A stretch of DNA of 64,000 nt. Origin: Tenrec ecaudatus (taxonomy: Eukaryota > Chordata > Mammalia > Afrosoricida > Tenrecidae). This document shows, one piece after another, positions 36,185 to 45,660 of this stretch (position 1 is its first letter; the number at the start of each line of letters is the position of its first letter). The position numbers and the translations under genes were made by a program. The notes beneath the pieces are model-generated. The model made no database searches and was not told where the DNA came from. It saw only the letters and a program-made list of their open reading frames with translations. The stretch lies in NCBI RefSeq assembly GCF_050624435.1, contig NW_027459200.1, positions 1 to 64,000 on the forward strand, read 5' to 3'.

Positions 36185-36365
36185 GTTAGGTGCCAAGTCA
36201 TGTTAATTCCATCTCATGGCAACCTCATGTGTTATAGAACAGAACAGCTCCATAGCGTTTCTGGAGTATAAGTTGTGGAAACAGATCTCCAGTCCTGTCT
36301 TCACAGTAATGCAGGCTGAATTTAACCCGTCAACCCTCATTGGAACTGTCTAGTTCAAGCTGTTT
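36185..36365 (-). repeat. AfroSINE-related copy, antisense
   Basis: 'gttaggtgccaagtcatgtt', 'acagaacagctccatagcg' and 'tctccagtcctgtcttcac' give the antisense order. The start resembles the RTE end more than the usual SINE end. Confidence 0.6.
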
Positions 36366-36396
36366 GACCACCTACAAACCTTCATTGTCCTTAACC

Positions 36397-36550
36397 CCAA
36401 AAAGCAAACTCACTGCCACAACGTCAATTCTCACTCATAGTGTTCCTATGTAGGTGTCTGAGATTCAAAATCTACACAGGAACCACCAGCTCGCTTTTCT
36501 TGTACAGAACTGCTGGTGGAGTTGAACTGACAGCCTTGAGGGTAGCAAAT
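36397..36550 (-). repeat. AfroSINE, antisense
   Basis: 'agcaaactcactgccac', 'actcatagtgttcctatgtagg' and 'actgctggtggagttgaac' mark a second antisense SINE immediately after the first. Confidence 0.7.
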
Positions 36551-37479
36551 GAAACCAGCATTCTCCCCCACCCCTAGAAATGAAACCGGCCAAACAGATG
36601 CCATCAAACCCACACCAACTCCTGCAAACTCCATGTGTGTCAGAGCACAGGGATGTTGCAGAGGGGTTTCAGTGGCTGGTTTCTCAAAGTGCATCACCCA
36701 GGCTTTCTTCCCTGGAGACTCTGAGGAGACACAATCTTCCAATCTCTCCATGAACACCTATCCGTGTTAACCATTATAGTGCGGAAGCATATCAAAAACT
36801 AAGCCAGGCACACATGCATGCATGTACACACATACCAGAACCTATGGAACCTGGCATTCTTTCAAAGAAAGAAAACTCAAAACTGTACAATGAGGTTAAA
36901 TTTTTATCTATAACATGAGAAACCACCTTTTGGAATATGCAAAATTTGCAGGACCCAGAAAAATTAAACCATTTTGTTATTTTTCAGCTCTCACAAGTTT
37001 CTATATGAATTGTACAGAAACACTGTAGCCTAACTGGTCTCTTTACCATAGCTAGAGAATAAATTAATACCAATTTTAATAGATCTTCAAGAAAGATACT
37101 CTATGTAAATTTCTTAATATTCTTTCTGAGTTTTTATGGAAGATGAACAGGTTTCTTAAAGATTTTTAAGATGTATAATTGAGGAATTATAAAAGATTTA
37201 TTGCATTATTCTGTTTAACATAATGATACTACACTGTTTAGCATTATCTATTAGGGACAGATATGCAGAGGCTTCAAAATGATCATGTATAAATTCCATT
37301 CATCTTTATTCCATTTTTCCATGATCTTTTTGAAACCCACTTGAGCATTCATGGCATGAAAGATTAGCTACCAATGAGCTCCTTGTATTTAAATTAGATG
37401 ATAATTTGATAAATAGCAAGCATTTGGCCCACCATTTGATTTTGTATGGTGACCATTGTAGTTTCAGAGTAAATCTATA
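36551..37479. other. Unassigned sequence
   Basis: No feature recognised. This flank is the pre-insertion host DNA of the L1 that follows. Confidence 0.4.
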
Positions 37480-37494
37480 CTCTGTATGATTTTT
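37480..37494. repeat. Target-site duplication, L1 3' side
   Basis: CTCTGTATGATTTTT occurs here and again exactly at 39571-39585, flanking the L1 insert. Confidence 0.85.
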
Positions 37495-38391
37495 GTAACG
37501 TATTTTTCGAGTTTTTCCTTGTCTGGGAAGACTTTTACTTCTCAATCGATAATTTGACTGGGTAGAGTATTCTTGGATTTGCGTTGTTTTCCTTCAACTT
37601 TTGGAATATGTTACTCCACTCTCTCCTTTTTTTCATAGTTTCTGCTGATAGGTCTGAACATATCCTTATGTGGTGACTTTATATGTGATTGCTTTTTTTG
37701 CCCTAGCTGCTCTCATGATTTTCTCCTTTTCCTCAAAGTTGGATAGTTTAACTATTATGTGCCTTAGTGATTTCTTCTTGGGGTCCCGTCGTGCTGGTGT
37801 TCTTTCAGCCTCCTGGATGGTTGCTTGGTTTTCAATCATTAGGCTGGGGAAGTTTTCCTCCAGGAATTCTCTCGCTACTGTTGCAGATGACTTCTTTGTT
37901 GTGTCTTCCTATGGTAGGCCAATAATTCTAATGTTGTACCTCTTCATAGCATCAGACATAGCTCTTAGGTTTTCTTCGGCTTCTCTGATGCTCTTATTAG
38001 ATTTTTGTTCACGTTTATTAAAGTCTGCTTGGTTGTCCTCCAAGACACTGATGCGGTTTTCTGATTCCTCCAGTCGATTCTCAAGGAACATGATTTTGCT
38101 ATTGTTTTTCGTTATTTCCTCCCTAAGCTCCTGTATTTCCCTTTGGTGTACGGCTTTTATCTCCTCTATCGTTTCATCCTTTTTCTGAATTGTTTCCTTC
38201 ATATCCTGCATGACTCCAAGCAGCATTCTGAGAGTTTCTTTGTATGGCTTCTCAATGTCTGCTTCTTCTATGTATGTTGCTATGTTCAGCACATCTACTG
38301 CCTTTGTCTTTTGTTTCTCCTGTTTTTTTGTTGAGGTCGTTGGGGCTGATGGCTGTTTGCATTGAATTGTTTTTGAGGGACCAGGTGCCAT
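37495..38391 (-). pseudogene. L1 ORF1 (RNA-binding coiled-coil protein), truncated
   Basis: ORF1p is the trimeric RNA chaperone of the L1 RNP. The first 160 codons are open from the ATG at 38391. The N-terminus is basic and Ser/Pro/Lys-rich, a coiled coil spans about residues 50-150 (for example EENRLEE-type heptads such as FLENRLEESENRISVLEDNQ), and the RNA-recognition start YNIRIIGLP follows. A TAG at 37911-37909 interrupts it. The same frame then continues with the ENFPSLM-like block and RHIIVKLSNFEEKEKIMRAA until a TAA at 37668-37666. C-terminal-domain sequence continues in another frame to the truncation point. Coding capacity is lost. Confidence 0.85.
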
Positions 38392-39570
38392 TTTCTAGTC
38401 TCTCTCTGGAAGACTTATAGGAATGCTTCTTTGAACTGCCTACAGCTGATTTTGCTAGGTTATTAACCTACCACTTTATCTTCCTGTGGCTTCCCTATCA
38501 GGGGAGTGCCCCAGATGGCAGGTCGGCTGCCTGCCCCAGTGTTGCAGGGACTGGGCTGAAGTTCCTGCTATTGGTTTGAATATTGATAAGTGTTGGCTGA
38601 GCTGCCTTATGTCCCCAGGTACACAGGCAGGAATTCCCTGGTGAGGAGTCAGAGGAGTATCCCCTGGAGAGCAAGCAGGCCTTTTCCCTAGCCTTGGGCT
38701 ATCTATGCAGGGTGGAGCTCACCTAGCTGGGTGTGGCCCAGGCGCAAATGCCCCAGGGCAATGGGAGTGTCCCGTAAGTCTGCAATGGAGTGTGAGAGAG
38801 CAGTTCAGGAACAAGAGGGGGAGCAAAATTAAACAGTGAGACCGGACTGTGCCGGGGTACAGGGAAGCGAGGGAAGGAAAAGCAACTATGCAGCTGAGTC
38901 CCACTCCCTGCCTGTGGACCTGCAAGGGACCACTCCCTGCCCCAAGCCCCAGTGGCAGTCCATAGCTGAGCCCCAAGAAGAGTCACAAGAAAGCTGCTGA
39001 GCAGCCCCCAGAGAAGTGGGGGTGCAAAGAGCAGAGATGTTAACTGGCACTGCAGTGTAGCTGAAGCTTGATCCCTGCCTATGGAGCTGTGGGGGTTTGG
39101 GTTCAGTCCCTGCTCAGCCCATGTGGCGCTGCAAGCTGTGGCTGTGCCCTGAAAAAGCCCCGGAGCAGCCCTCCAAGCCTGCGTGGGAATATAGTGCAGA
39201 GATGCAAACAGAATCAACAATGCAGCTGAACACCAATCCCTGCCGGTGGAGCCTCAAGGGCCCTGTCCCTGCCCTGAGGCAGGCAGGGGAAAACTGTGGA
39301 TGTGCGGAGGCCAAGCCCTGCTACAGGCTCCAAATGGTCCCGGCTTGGGCAGACACAGCGGCTAGGCTAGGGTCGAGCCCCATCCGGCTTCCACTATAGT
39401 AAGCCAAAAGCCCCCAGCCCCTCAAAACCCCGTGGATCTGAGCCTACTTATCTTTATGTTGTGCCTCCTGCGATCCAGTGGCGTTGAATTTCCCTCTGAG
39501 GAACTCTCCTGGGCTGGATTCTGCGGAGTCCCTCTGGTATGTGTTACTCCGTCACCATCTTCCCGGAAGT
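38392..39570 (-). promoter_or_regulatory. L1 5' UTR / internal promoter
   Basis: A GC-rich stretch between the 5' terminus of the L1 and the ORF1 start. It has repeated 'gtccctgcc', 'ggagctg' type wording and open frames on both strands that are compositional. A YY1-like AAGATGG lies about 10 bases from the end on the L1 sense strand, where L1 promoters carry their initiation-positioning site. Activity is inferred from family knowledge only. Confidence 0.6.
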
Positions 39571-39585
39571 CTCTGTATGATTTTT
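39571..39585. repeat. Target-site duplication, L1 5' side
   Basis: Second copy of CTCTGTATGATTTTT, identical to 37480-37494. Bases outside the two copies differ. Confidence 0.85.
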
Positions 39586-39934
39586 AATGGATAACTCCCG
39601 AAGGTATTTTCTCCTGGAACAAATTATTTTGGTCGCTCTTAGGTAATCCCATCACATTCTTCAAATCACAGTTTTCAATGAATTCAATTAATTAGATTAT
39701 TAAGGGCATAGGGTGAAACCACCACTAAACAAAATGGTCCCGTAGGCAGGGACATAGAATGATTTCACAGTAGAAATCAACTGAGAGCGTACCTACCTAT
39801 GTGTACCTACCCCCTGTTTTGAGGACTGATGTTTGGTCTGGGTCCTAACTAGATTAATTAATTAGAGACATTGAAAAGAATACCTTTCTTATTGTTAGCT
39901 GCAATCTAGTTTTCTCCAGTTTATAAGAACATGA
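39586..39934. other. Unassigned sequence
   Basis: No recognised feature. Confidence 0.4.
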
Positions 39935-40125
39935 TGTACCCATGGGGATGTAGTGGGTTATGTGTTGGATTGCTAACCACACATTCAGCAATTCAAAACC
40001 ATTAACTGGTGATGTTTTCTAGTCCCTTAAAGAGTTGCCGTTTCAGAAACACACAGGGCCTTTTGTACTCTGCCCTGTAGAGACTTTATAAGTCAGAATT
40101 GACCCAATGAGAGTTCATTTTTTTT
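39935..40125 (+). repeat. AfroSINE, sense
   Basis: 'gtacccatggggatgtagtgg', 'ggattgctaaccacacattc', 'cttaaagagttgccgtttc', 'tactctgccctgtagag' and 'cagaattgacccaatgag' give the full order. The tail is T-rich. Confidence 0.8.
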
Positions 40126-40999
40126 AATGGACAACCAAACGAAACCATGACCTGTGACCTCTGTATTCTGAGTTTAATTGGTCACCTTTTTTCTTGGGGA
40201 TTGGAATGGTGACTTTGGGCTCTTCACATATTGGTCATAAACCTGAGAGTCCTCATTTGCATTTCTTCTAACTATTGCCTCTTTTGTTTTACTTTTTTGC
40301 TAGTGTTTCTTTATGATCCATTTATTTTGCCAGTGTGGGAATTTCCATGCATACTTATTGCTAATGAGCTTTTCATTTCATATATAGAATATTCATATAA
40401 AACATGTATAAACCACTTTATTTTGCCACCTTCCATGAATCAGATGCAAATGCCTTAAAAGTTTACTGAAAATGTGCTTGTGGTTCCTGGTTTTGCCTGT
40501 CTGCCTACCTTAGTTCTGTACATTTAGGTAAAGTCTGAGAGAGCAGACAGTTCCACATACATAATTAGCAATGTGAGTTTCTTGATGGGTTAGATTTGGG
40601 TTCTGTGTAGGGTTGTAGAGTGCTAGAGTCAGAGTCTGTATTTGAGATTGGAATCTAGGCCCTGGGATTAATGCTCCCGGTTCAAGAACAAGAGTCAATG
40701 GATAGAACTAGAATTTCAGTGTCATGAGTGGAGAGTCAGATGTTGGTGGATGGATTAAAGGGCTCTATGTTTAGAATGTGTCGTGCCTACCAGCTTATGT
40801 TTGGCGTTACTTAGGGGCTTATGTGTTATGGCATAAAGATAGAGAGTTATGGTTTAAACAGTATAGTTTTGGAAGGTGGTTTCTGATATTGAGACATTGT
40901 GTCATAAAGTTAAGATTAAGGTTGGAGAATATATTCAAAGTTGTGTTCCTGACTCAAACAATTGGGATAATTGAATTAGGTTAGTTTGAGCGTGTATGG
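40126..40999. other. Unassigned sequence
   Basis: No gene seen. The last 8 bases (GTGTATGG, 40992-40999) are the left target duplication of the following hAT element. Confidence 0.4.
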
Positions 41000-41225
41000 C
41001 AGGGGTCTTCAAACTTTTTATGCAGGGGGCCAGTTCACTGTCCCTCAGGCGGTTGGAGGTCCAGACTATAGTTTTTTTTTAAAGAAACTATGAACAAATT
41101 TATATGCACACTGGACAGGTCTGCTGCTAAGCAGGACTGGCAGCAGCAACAAAAACTACTGGTGGGCCTGATAAATATCCTCGGCAGGCCGCATGTGGCC
41201 CACGGGCCTGGTTTGAGGATTCCTG
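41000..41225 (+). mobile_element. Non-autonomous hAT transposon with perfect 8-bp target duplication
   Basis: 226 bp from CAGGGGTCTTCAAACTTTTT to GGTTTGAGGATTCCTG, with imperfect terminal inverted repeats. It is flanked by GTGTATGG at 40992-40999 and 41226-41233. An 8-bp duplication is the hAT signature. The interior has 'gggggccagttcactgtccc' and 'gcatgtggcccacgggcc', shared with the reverse-oriented copy at 8777-8998. It has no transposase. OposCharlie/Charlie-like naming is tentative. Confidence 0.85.
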
Positions 41226-41233
41226 GTGTATGG

Positions 41234-41579
41234 TGTTAGGATTTCTTAAGGAAATCCTATATTTTTTCCACTTAGCTGTGGCTATCAGGGAATGCTCAGG
41301 ATGCTAATAGACATCGTGGATGTAAAGAGCTTTTCAGGTGGTTAGGGGTTCAATGTTTTAGGATATTATCAGTGTGCTGTAAGGATGCTCAGCGTCTTAA
41401 GGTGTAAGGGTTAATGGTTTGGGAGTTGTTGATTAACAATTAATAGTTATTGGGTTAACTTTCAAAAGTTATTTTTGCGTGTTGAAATGTAGCCTACAAC
41501 GTTTATATATTTATTAGCTATTTATGGCATATTTTGCATATTTTATGGATATGAACATTAATTTATGATTAGAGGCAAT
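41234..41579. other. Unassigned sequence
   Basis: No recognised feature. Confidence 0.4.
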
Positions 41580-42118
41580 TTTATTTCATTTGGGAAGCCT
41601 CTTTTCTTTTTAAAAAAAAATCATATTTTGATTGCTCTAGTTAGAACATAGTCAATTTTTAATATCAGCAGTGAAAGTGCACATTTATGTTTGTCCTTTT
41701 TCTGAGGTGGGGTGATGTTTTTCTCTTTCCTCTAAGTATGACATTTTCATTTTTTTAAAATAGGAATGTGTATTATCATATTCACATATTGAACTATATT
41801 GTTTCATGTTAGATTTTCAGAGGTGTTTTTTTTAACATGAAAAGCCTCTGACTTTGTTTAGTATGTTTCATGTGTCTATTTAGATAGTTAATCCTTTTTT
41901 GCATTAATTGCTATATTACAGAGCTTATTTTCTTATGTTAAATCAACTCTGGGGGAGATTCCAATTAGTCATGGTATATAATTATTTCAGTGTGTTGTCT
42001 GACTCAGTTCCCAATATTTTCAAGCACTTTTTCATGTAGATCCATTATAAATATTGGTCTACAGTTTTCTTGAAGTATCATCATCTAGCCTTGTTAACAG
42101 TTTATTACTGGTCTCATA
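41580..42118 (-). pseudogene. Old L1 ORF2 (RT region), antisense
   Basis: The plus strand shows the complement of L1 RT wording: 'tagttagaacatagtcaatt', 'gaaagtgcacatttatgtttg', 'aatattggtctacagttttc' and 'ctggtctcataga'. It was the insertion target of the retroposon at 42136-42630. Confidence 0.7.
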
Positions 42119-42135
42119 GAAAATGCTAGTAAGTG
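42119..42135. repeat. Left target-site duplication of dimeric L1-tail insertion
   Basis: GAAAATGCTAGTAAGTG, repeated with one change at 42631-42647 (GAAAATGTTAGTAAGTG). Confidence 0.85.
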
Positions 42136-42630
42136 ACAAAAAAAAGAAAAGAAGAAAAAAGAGGGCCTGATGCAGGGGGCTTGAGTGGAGAGCAAATGCT
42201 TTGAGAATGATTGGGGCAGGGAATGTATGGATGTGCTTTATACAATTGATGTATGTATATGTATGGATTGTGATAAGAGTTGTATGAGTCCCTAATAAAA
42301 TGTAAAAAAAGAAAAGAGGAGAAAAAAATGATTAGGGCAAAGAATGTACAGATGTGCTTTATACAATTGATGTATGTATATGTATGAACTTATGAACTGT
42401 GATAAGAGTTGTATGAGCCCCTAATAAATTGTTTAAAAAAAGAGGAAAAAAAAGAAGAGGTGAAGGAAAAAAAAAACATGGGTGGTGCTGTCAGCCATCC
42501 AAACAGATGAGTTTGAAAAATGTTTGCAAAAATGTAATCACAGGTTTAACAACTCTATTAAGTGTAATGGAGAGTTCTTTGAAGGTGATAAGATTGTTTT
42601 GTAAAAAAATATATATAGATTTAAAAAAAA
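42136..42630 (+). mobile_element. Dimeric L1-tail retroposon with 3' transduced segment
   Basis: Between 17-bp target duplications lie, in order: an A-rich 5' stretch; an L1 3'-terminal monomer (about 42161-42300, ending 'gtatgagtccctaataaaatg'); an A-rich linker with 'aaaagaggagaaaaaaatg'; a second, shorter copy of the same L1 tail (about 42330-42437); a purine-rich stretch; and about 140 bp of unrelated sequence (42478-42620), ending in an A-run. The last segment looks like 3' flanking DNA carried along by read-through transcription. No protein is encoded. The same monomer-linker-monomer arrangement occurs at 56731-57051. Confidence 0.75.
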
Positions 42631-42647
42631 GAAAATGTTAGTAAGTG
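42631..42647. repeat. Right target-site duplication of dimeric L1-tail insertion
   Basis: GAAAATGTTAGTAAGTG follows directly after the terminal A-run. Confidence 0.85.
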
Positions 42648-42891
42648 TACTCTCACAACTATTGTTATGTTTTCACCCAATAACTTGAACTTAAGGGAAA
42701 AAGTGTTTATTCATACTGTGTGAATCCTCTGGTCTTTAATCTACTTTAGATTTAGCCTTGAAGTTTCTCATGGAATTTAATTGTGATTCAGTTGATTCTG
42801 GACCCTCTGAGCTTCTTGAAACCCACTCACCTCATAGATCACTTGTTCTGGAGGGATCCTCAGGTCTTGCAACTGACCTCCCAGTGTAGAG

Positions 42892-43369
42892 CAGTGTTTC
42901 TCAAAATTCCTAATACTATGACACTTTAATACAGTTCCTCATGTTGTGGTGACTCCCCAACCATAAAATTATTTTTGTTGCTACTTCATAACAGTAATTT
43001 TGCTACTGTTATGAATCCTAATGTAAATATCTCATATGCAGTATATATTTCTATTGTTACAAATTGAGGATAAATAAAGCATAGTGATTAATAACAAAAA
43101 CAACATATAATTATATATTGTGAAATATTTCTTTCTAATTATAAATAAATGAAAATTTGTCTTGAAGCCTGGTGTAGCATGGGTAACAGTCTTCACGTCA
43201 GGGACTCATGTGGGTGTATCTGCATGTTGGCAGACCTACCTGGAGATGGATAAGGTCTCAGTTCCTACGACCATCAAAAATATGTGTTTTCCGATGGTCT
43301 CAGGCGTCCCCTGTGAAAGGGTCATTCAACCCCCAAAGGGGTTGTGACCAACAGGTTGAGAACTACTTG
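42892..43369 (+). mobile_element. SPIN non-autonomous hAT transposon, full length
   Basis: 478 bp beginning CAGTGTTTCTCAAAATTCC and ending GGTTGAGAACTACTTG, the SPIN terminal inverted repeats (CAGTGGTTCTCAACC type). The interior matches the SPIN consensus as I know it throughout: 'acagttcctcatgttgtgg', 'accataaaattatttttg', 'ttttgctactgttatgaatc', 'aaagcatagtgattaat', 'gactcatgtgggtgtatctg', 'tatgtgttttccgatggtc' and 'cccccaaaggggttgtg'. Flanks GTGTAGAG (42884-42891) and (G)CATAGAG (43369-43376) fit a decayed 8-bp duplication whose CG mutated to TG on one side and CA on the other. SPIN spread horizontally among tetrapods including tenrec. Confidence 0.9.
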
Positions 43370-43376
43370 CATAGAG

Positions 43377-43754
43377 GGATAAATGATTTACAGTACCCTT
43401 GATGGACAAATAGCCACTCACACCAGAGTGACTGTGTGCTACCCTCACACTTGAGCCCAAGATGAGAAATACTCTGCCATAAGACATGCTGCGTGGATCA
43501 TAGAGAATTTCCTTCAGTTCACCTCCAGGAGAATGGTGTACATCAATGAGGGACAGGAATTCCTCAGTGATTTTATCATCACCTTGTTTATTTTTTTATA
43601 GCAAAGGCAAGCCATTCTTTCTTTTTAATAAGAGAGTTTATGTTGCAGAAAACTTCACATGAAAGGTTTGGCATCTTTTATCATGGAAATAACTTTTATA
43701 AATATAACTATCACACAAGTATTTTGCACCTCTCTTGTGTATTGATTAGTGGTT
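43377..43754. other. Unassigned sequence
   Basis: No recognised feature. Confidence 0.4.
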
Positions 43755-44325
43755 TCTGAGGTTGTCAATGTTAGGTGCCATTGAGTTGATTCCACATTGT
43801 AGGGACCCAATACACAACAGAAACACTGCGTTCTCCTTTAACAGACTCGCAATTTAGGTTGAACCCATTACTGCCGTCACTGTCAATCCATTTTGTTGAG
43901 GGATTCCTATTTTTCACTTCCCCCCTACTTTACCGGACATATTGTCCTTCTCAAGGGACTCCTCCCTTCTGACAACATTGTCCAAAGTATGTAATATGGC
44001 CTCCCTACTCTCTCCTCTAACTAACATTCTGAGCTCATTTATTCGAAGACAGACTTATTTGTGCTTTTGGAGAACAATGTTATTTCACTATTCTTGGCCA
44101 TCACTACAATTCAGTCAAATCTGTTCTTCTTCAGTCTTCCTTATTCAGTGATCAACTTCCACATGTGAGGCCATTCATAATACGGTAGTTTGGGTGAGGG
44201 GAACCTACTCTTTAAAGTAAGATCCCTGCTCTTCAACAATCTAAACAGCCAAATAAGGTTTATTCATCCAATACAATGTATCTATTGATCTCTTGACTGG
44301 TGATAGAATGACTATCACCATTCTG
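43755..44325 (-). pseudogene. RTE LINE 3' part, antisense
   Basis: Plus strand shows 'tgttaggtgccattgagttg', 'acacaacagaaacactgc', 'tgtcaatccattttgttgaggg', 'acaacattgtccaaagtatg', 'cttcagtcttccttattcag' and 'ttgatctcttgactg'. This is the complement of the RTE 3' end running back towards the RT. Confidence 0.75.
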
Positions 44326-45329
44326 TTGTTTTGTATTTTTTACATAGGCTAACAGTTTTCTGGAAGGAGTTAGAACTTAGTCAAGCTTAGATTAAGAATG
44401 TTGCTCACGGAGGGGTCTGGAAGGCAACTGTTCTCTGCAACCGACCAAAATAAGATCCCTGAGTTGAAACCTGTTCTTAAGACTTGGTGGTATGGTGAGC
44501 CTTATATTTAAGGTATGCTTGATGACGGGGCATTAAACAAATTGTGTTTTTCTCTAGTAGCCTGACTTGCTGATTAATTTCAGAGGAGCACTAGTCTACA
44601 CCCTTTATCCTATAACTGCAACCTCACACATCCCTGCCTTCAGAGACATCCTGGGGATTGCAAAAGGGCAGTGCCAATGATGTCCAACTACCCATTCAGG
44701 CTACTGCCTCCCTATTTTATCACAGCATAGCCTCTTCCCAGCACTTTCATTTTGTTTTCTTGCCAAACTATGTTCCTGGAGGAACATGTTTTACATGATT
44801 AAGCCTAGGCACTCAGTTTTCCCCTTCTCCCTTGCAGACCAAGACTATGGATTGGCTATGCTTGAACCCAAACCAATAACCACTCTCCTACAGTTTGTGT
44901 TGTTTGCCATCTGTCAGCATTACCTAGAAAGCTTGGGGTCCAGAATCTAGGCACAAACATGTTGATAAGTCATCTCTTTCCTGGATGCATCTTGTATTTT
45001 TAAGCTTCTGCCATCACCTTGGCCCATGGCATCACCCATCTACCTACCCATTACCATTCCTTTACTGTAGGCTGCAGTCTTTCACAAAGGCTTTAAAAAT
45101 GGACAACCATAAACCCAAGAGCTTAAGAGAGGAGCAAATAAGGTTTCTCCTGGCTTGTTTTCTTGTTCAGGCTATCTCTGTCTTGGCCAAGGTACATCTC
45201 AGATTTCCTATTGGTCTTCCTCTGTCTCATTGTCCACCTCTATAGCATGTTTCTGTAGTTATCACACTCTACTGTTCATAAATGGGCTACCTAACCATAG
45301 GCATTTCTTCACATACAGTAGATATTCTA
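44326..45329. other. Unassigned sequence
   Basis: No recognised gene. Possible continuation of decayed RTE at either edge. Confidence 0.35.
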
Positions 45330-45660
45330 AAGAATACCCAGAAGACAAGTGGATTGGAGCAGGTTAAACTTGATGAAAAGCTCAGCATCGTTGGAACTGA
45401 AGTGCAACCAGAGAATTTCTTAGAAGCAAGGATGGTGATACTTCACTTTACACACATTGGTCATGCTATGAGGAGAGAGCAGTACCTGGAAAAGACACCA
45501 TGCTTAGTAAAGTTGACAGTCAGTGAAAAAGAGGAAGCTCCTCGGTGGCATGAATTGATACAACAGATGTAGCAGTGAGATCAAGCATAACCAGTGTGAT
45601 GATGGCACAGCATCAGACTGTGTCCTGTTCTGTTGGACACAGGGTTGGTATAAACTGGAA
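45330..45660 (+). pseudogene. RTE LINE 3' end, sense
   Basis: 'tagaagcaaggatggtgatac', 'tggtcatgctatgaggagag', 'cctggaaaagacaccatgc', 'gaggaagctcctcggtgg' and 'gatggcacagcatcagactg' follow the RTE 3' end. Confidence 0.7.

Larger units (their letters stand above)
37495..39570 (-). mobile_element. 5'-complete, 3'-truncated L1 insertion (2,076 bp)
   Basis: Reading the minus strand, the insert opens with the L1 5' end (ACTTCCGGGAAGATGG, with a YY1-like AAGATGG). It runs through about 1.18 kb of GC-rich 5' UTR and enters ORF1 at 38391. It stops abruptly inside ORF1 (ending 'aaaaatacgttac'), with no ORF2, 3' UTR or poly(A). It is bounded by perfect 15-bp target duplications. The target on the minus strand is ATT|AAAAATCAT, the L1 endonuclease TT/AAAA context. 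L1 copies are normally 5'-truncated, so this reverse arrangement is uncommon. Confidence 0.85.

Noticed and set aside
37670..38188. 172-codon open frame on the plus strand
   Set aside because: It is the antisense shadow of L1 ORF1, which has matching coiled-coil and RNA-binding wording on the minus strand.
38723..39220. 165-codon open frame on the minus strand
   Set aside because: It falls in the GC-rich L1 5' UTR; open frames occur on both strands there and the composition is not protein-like.
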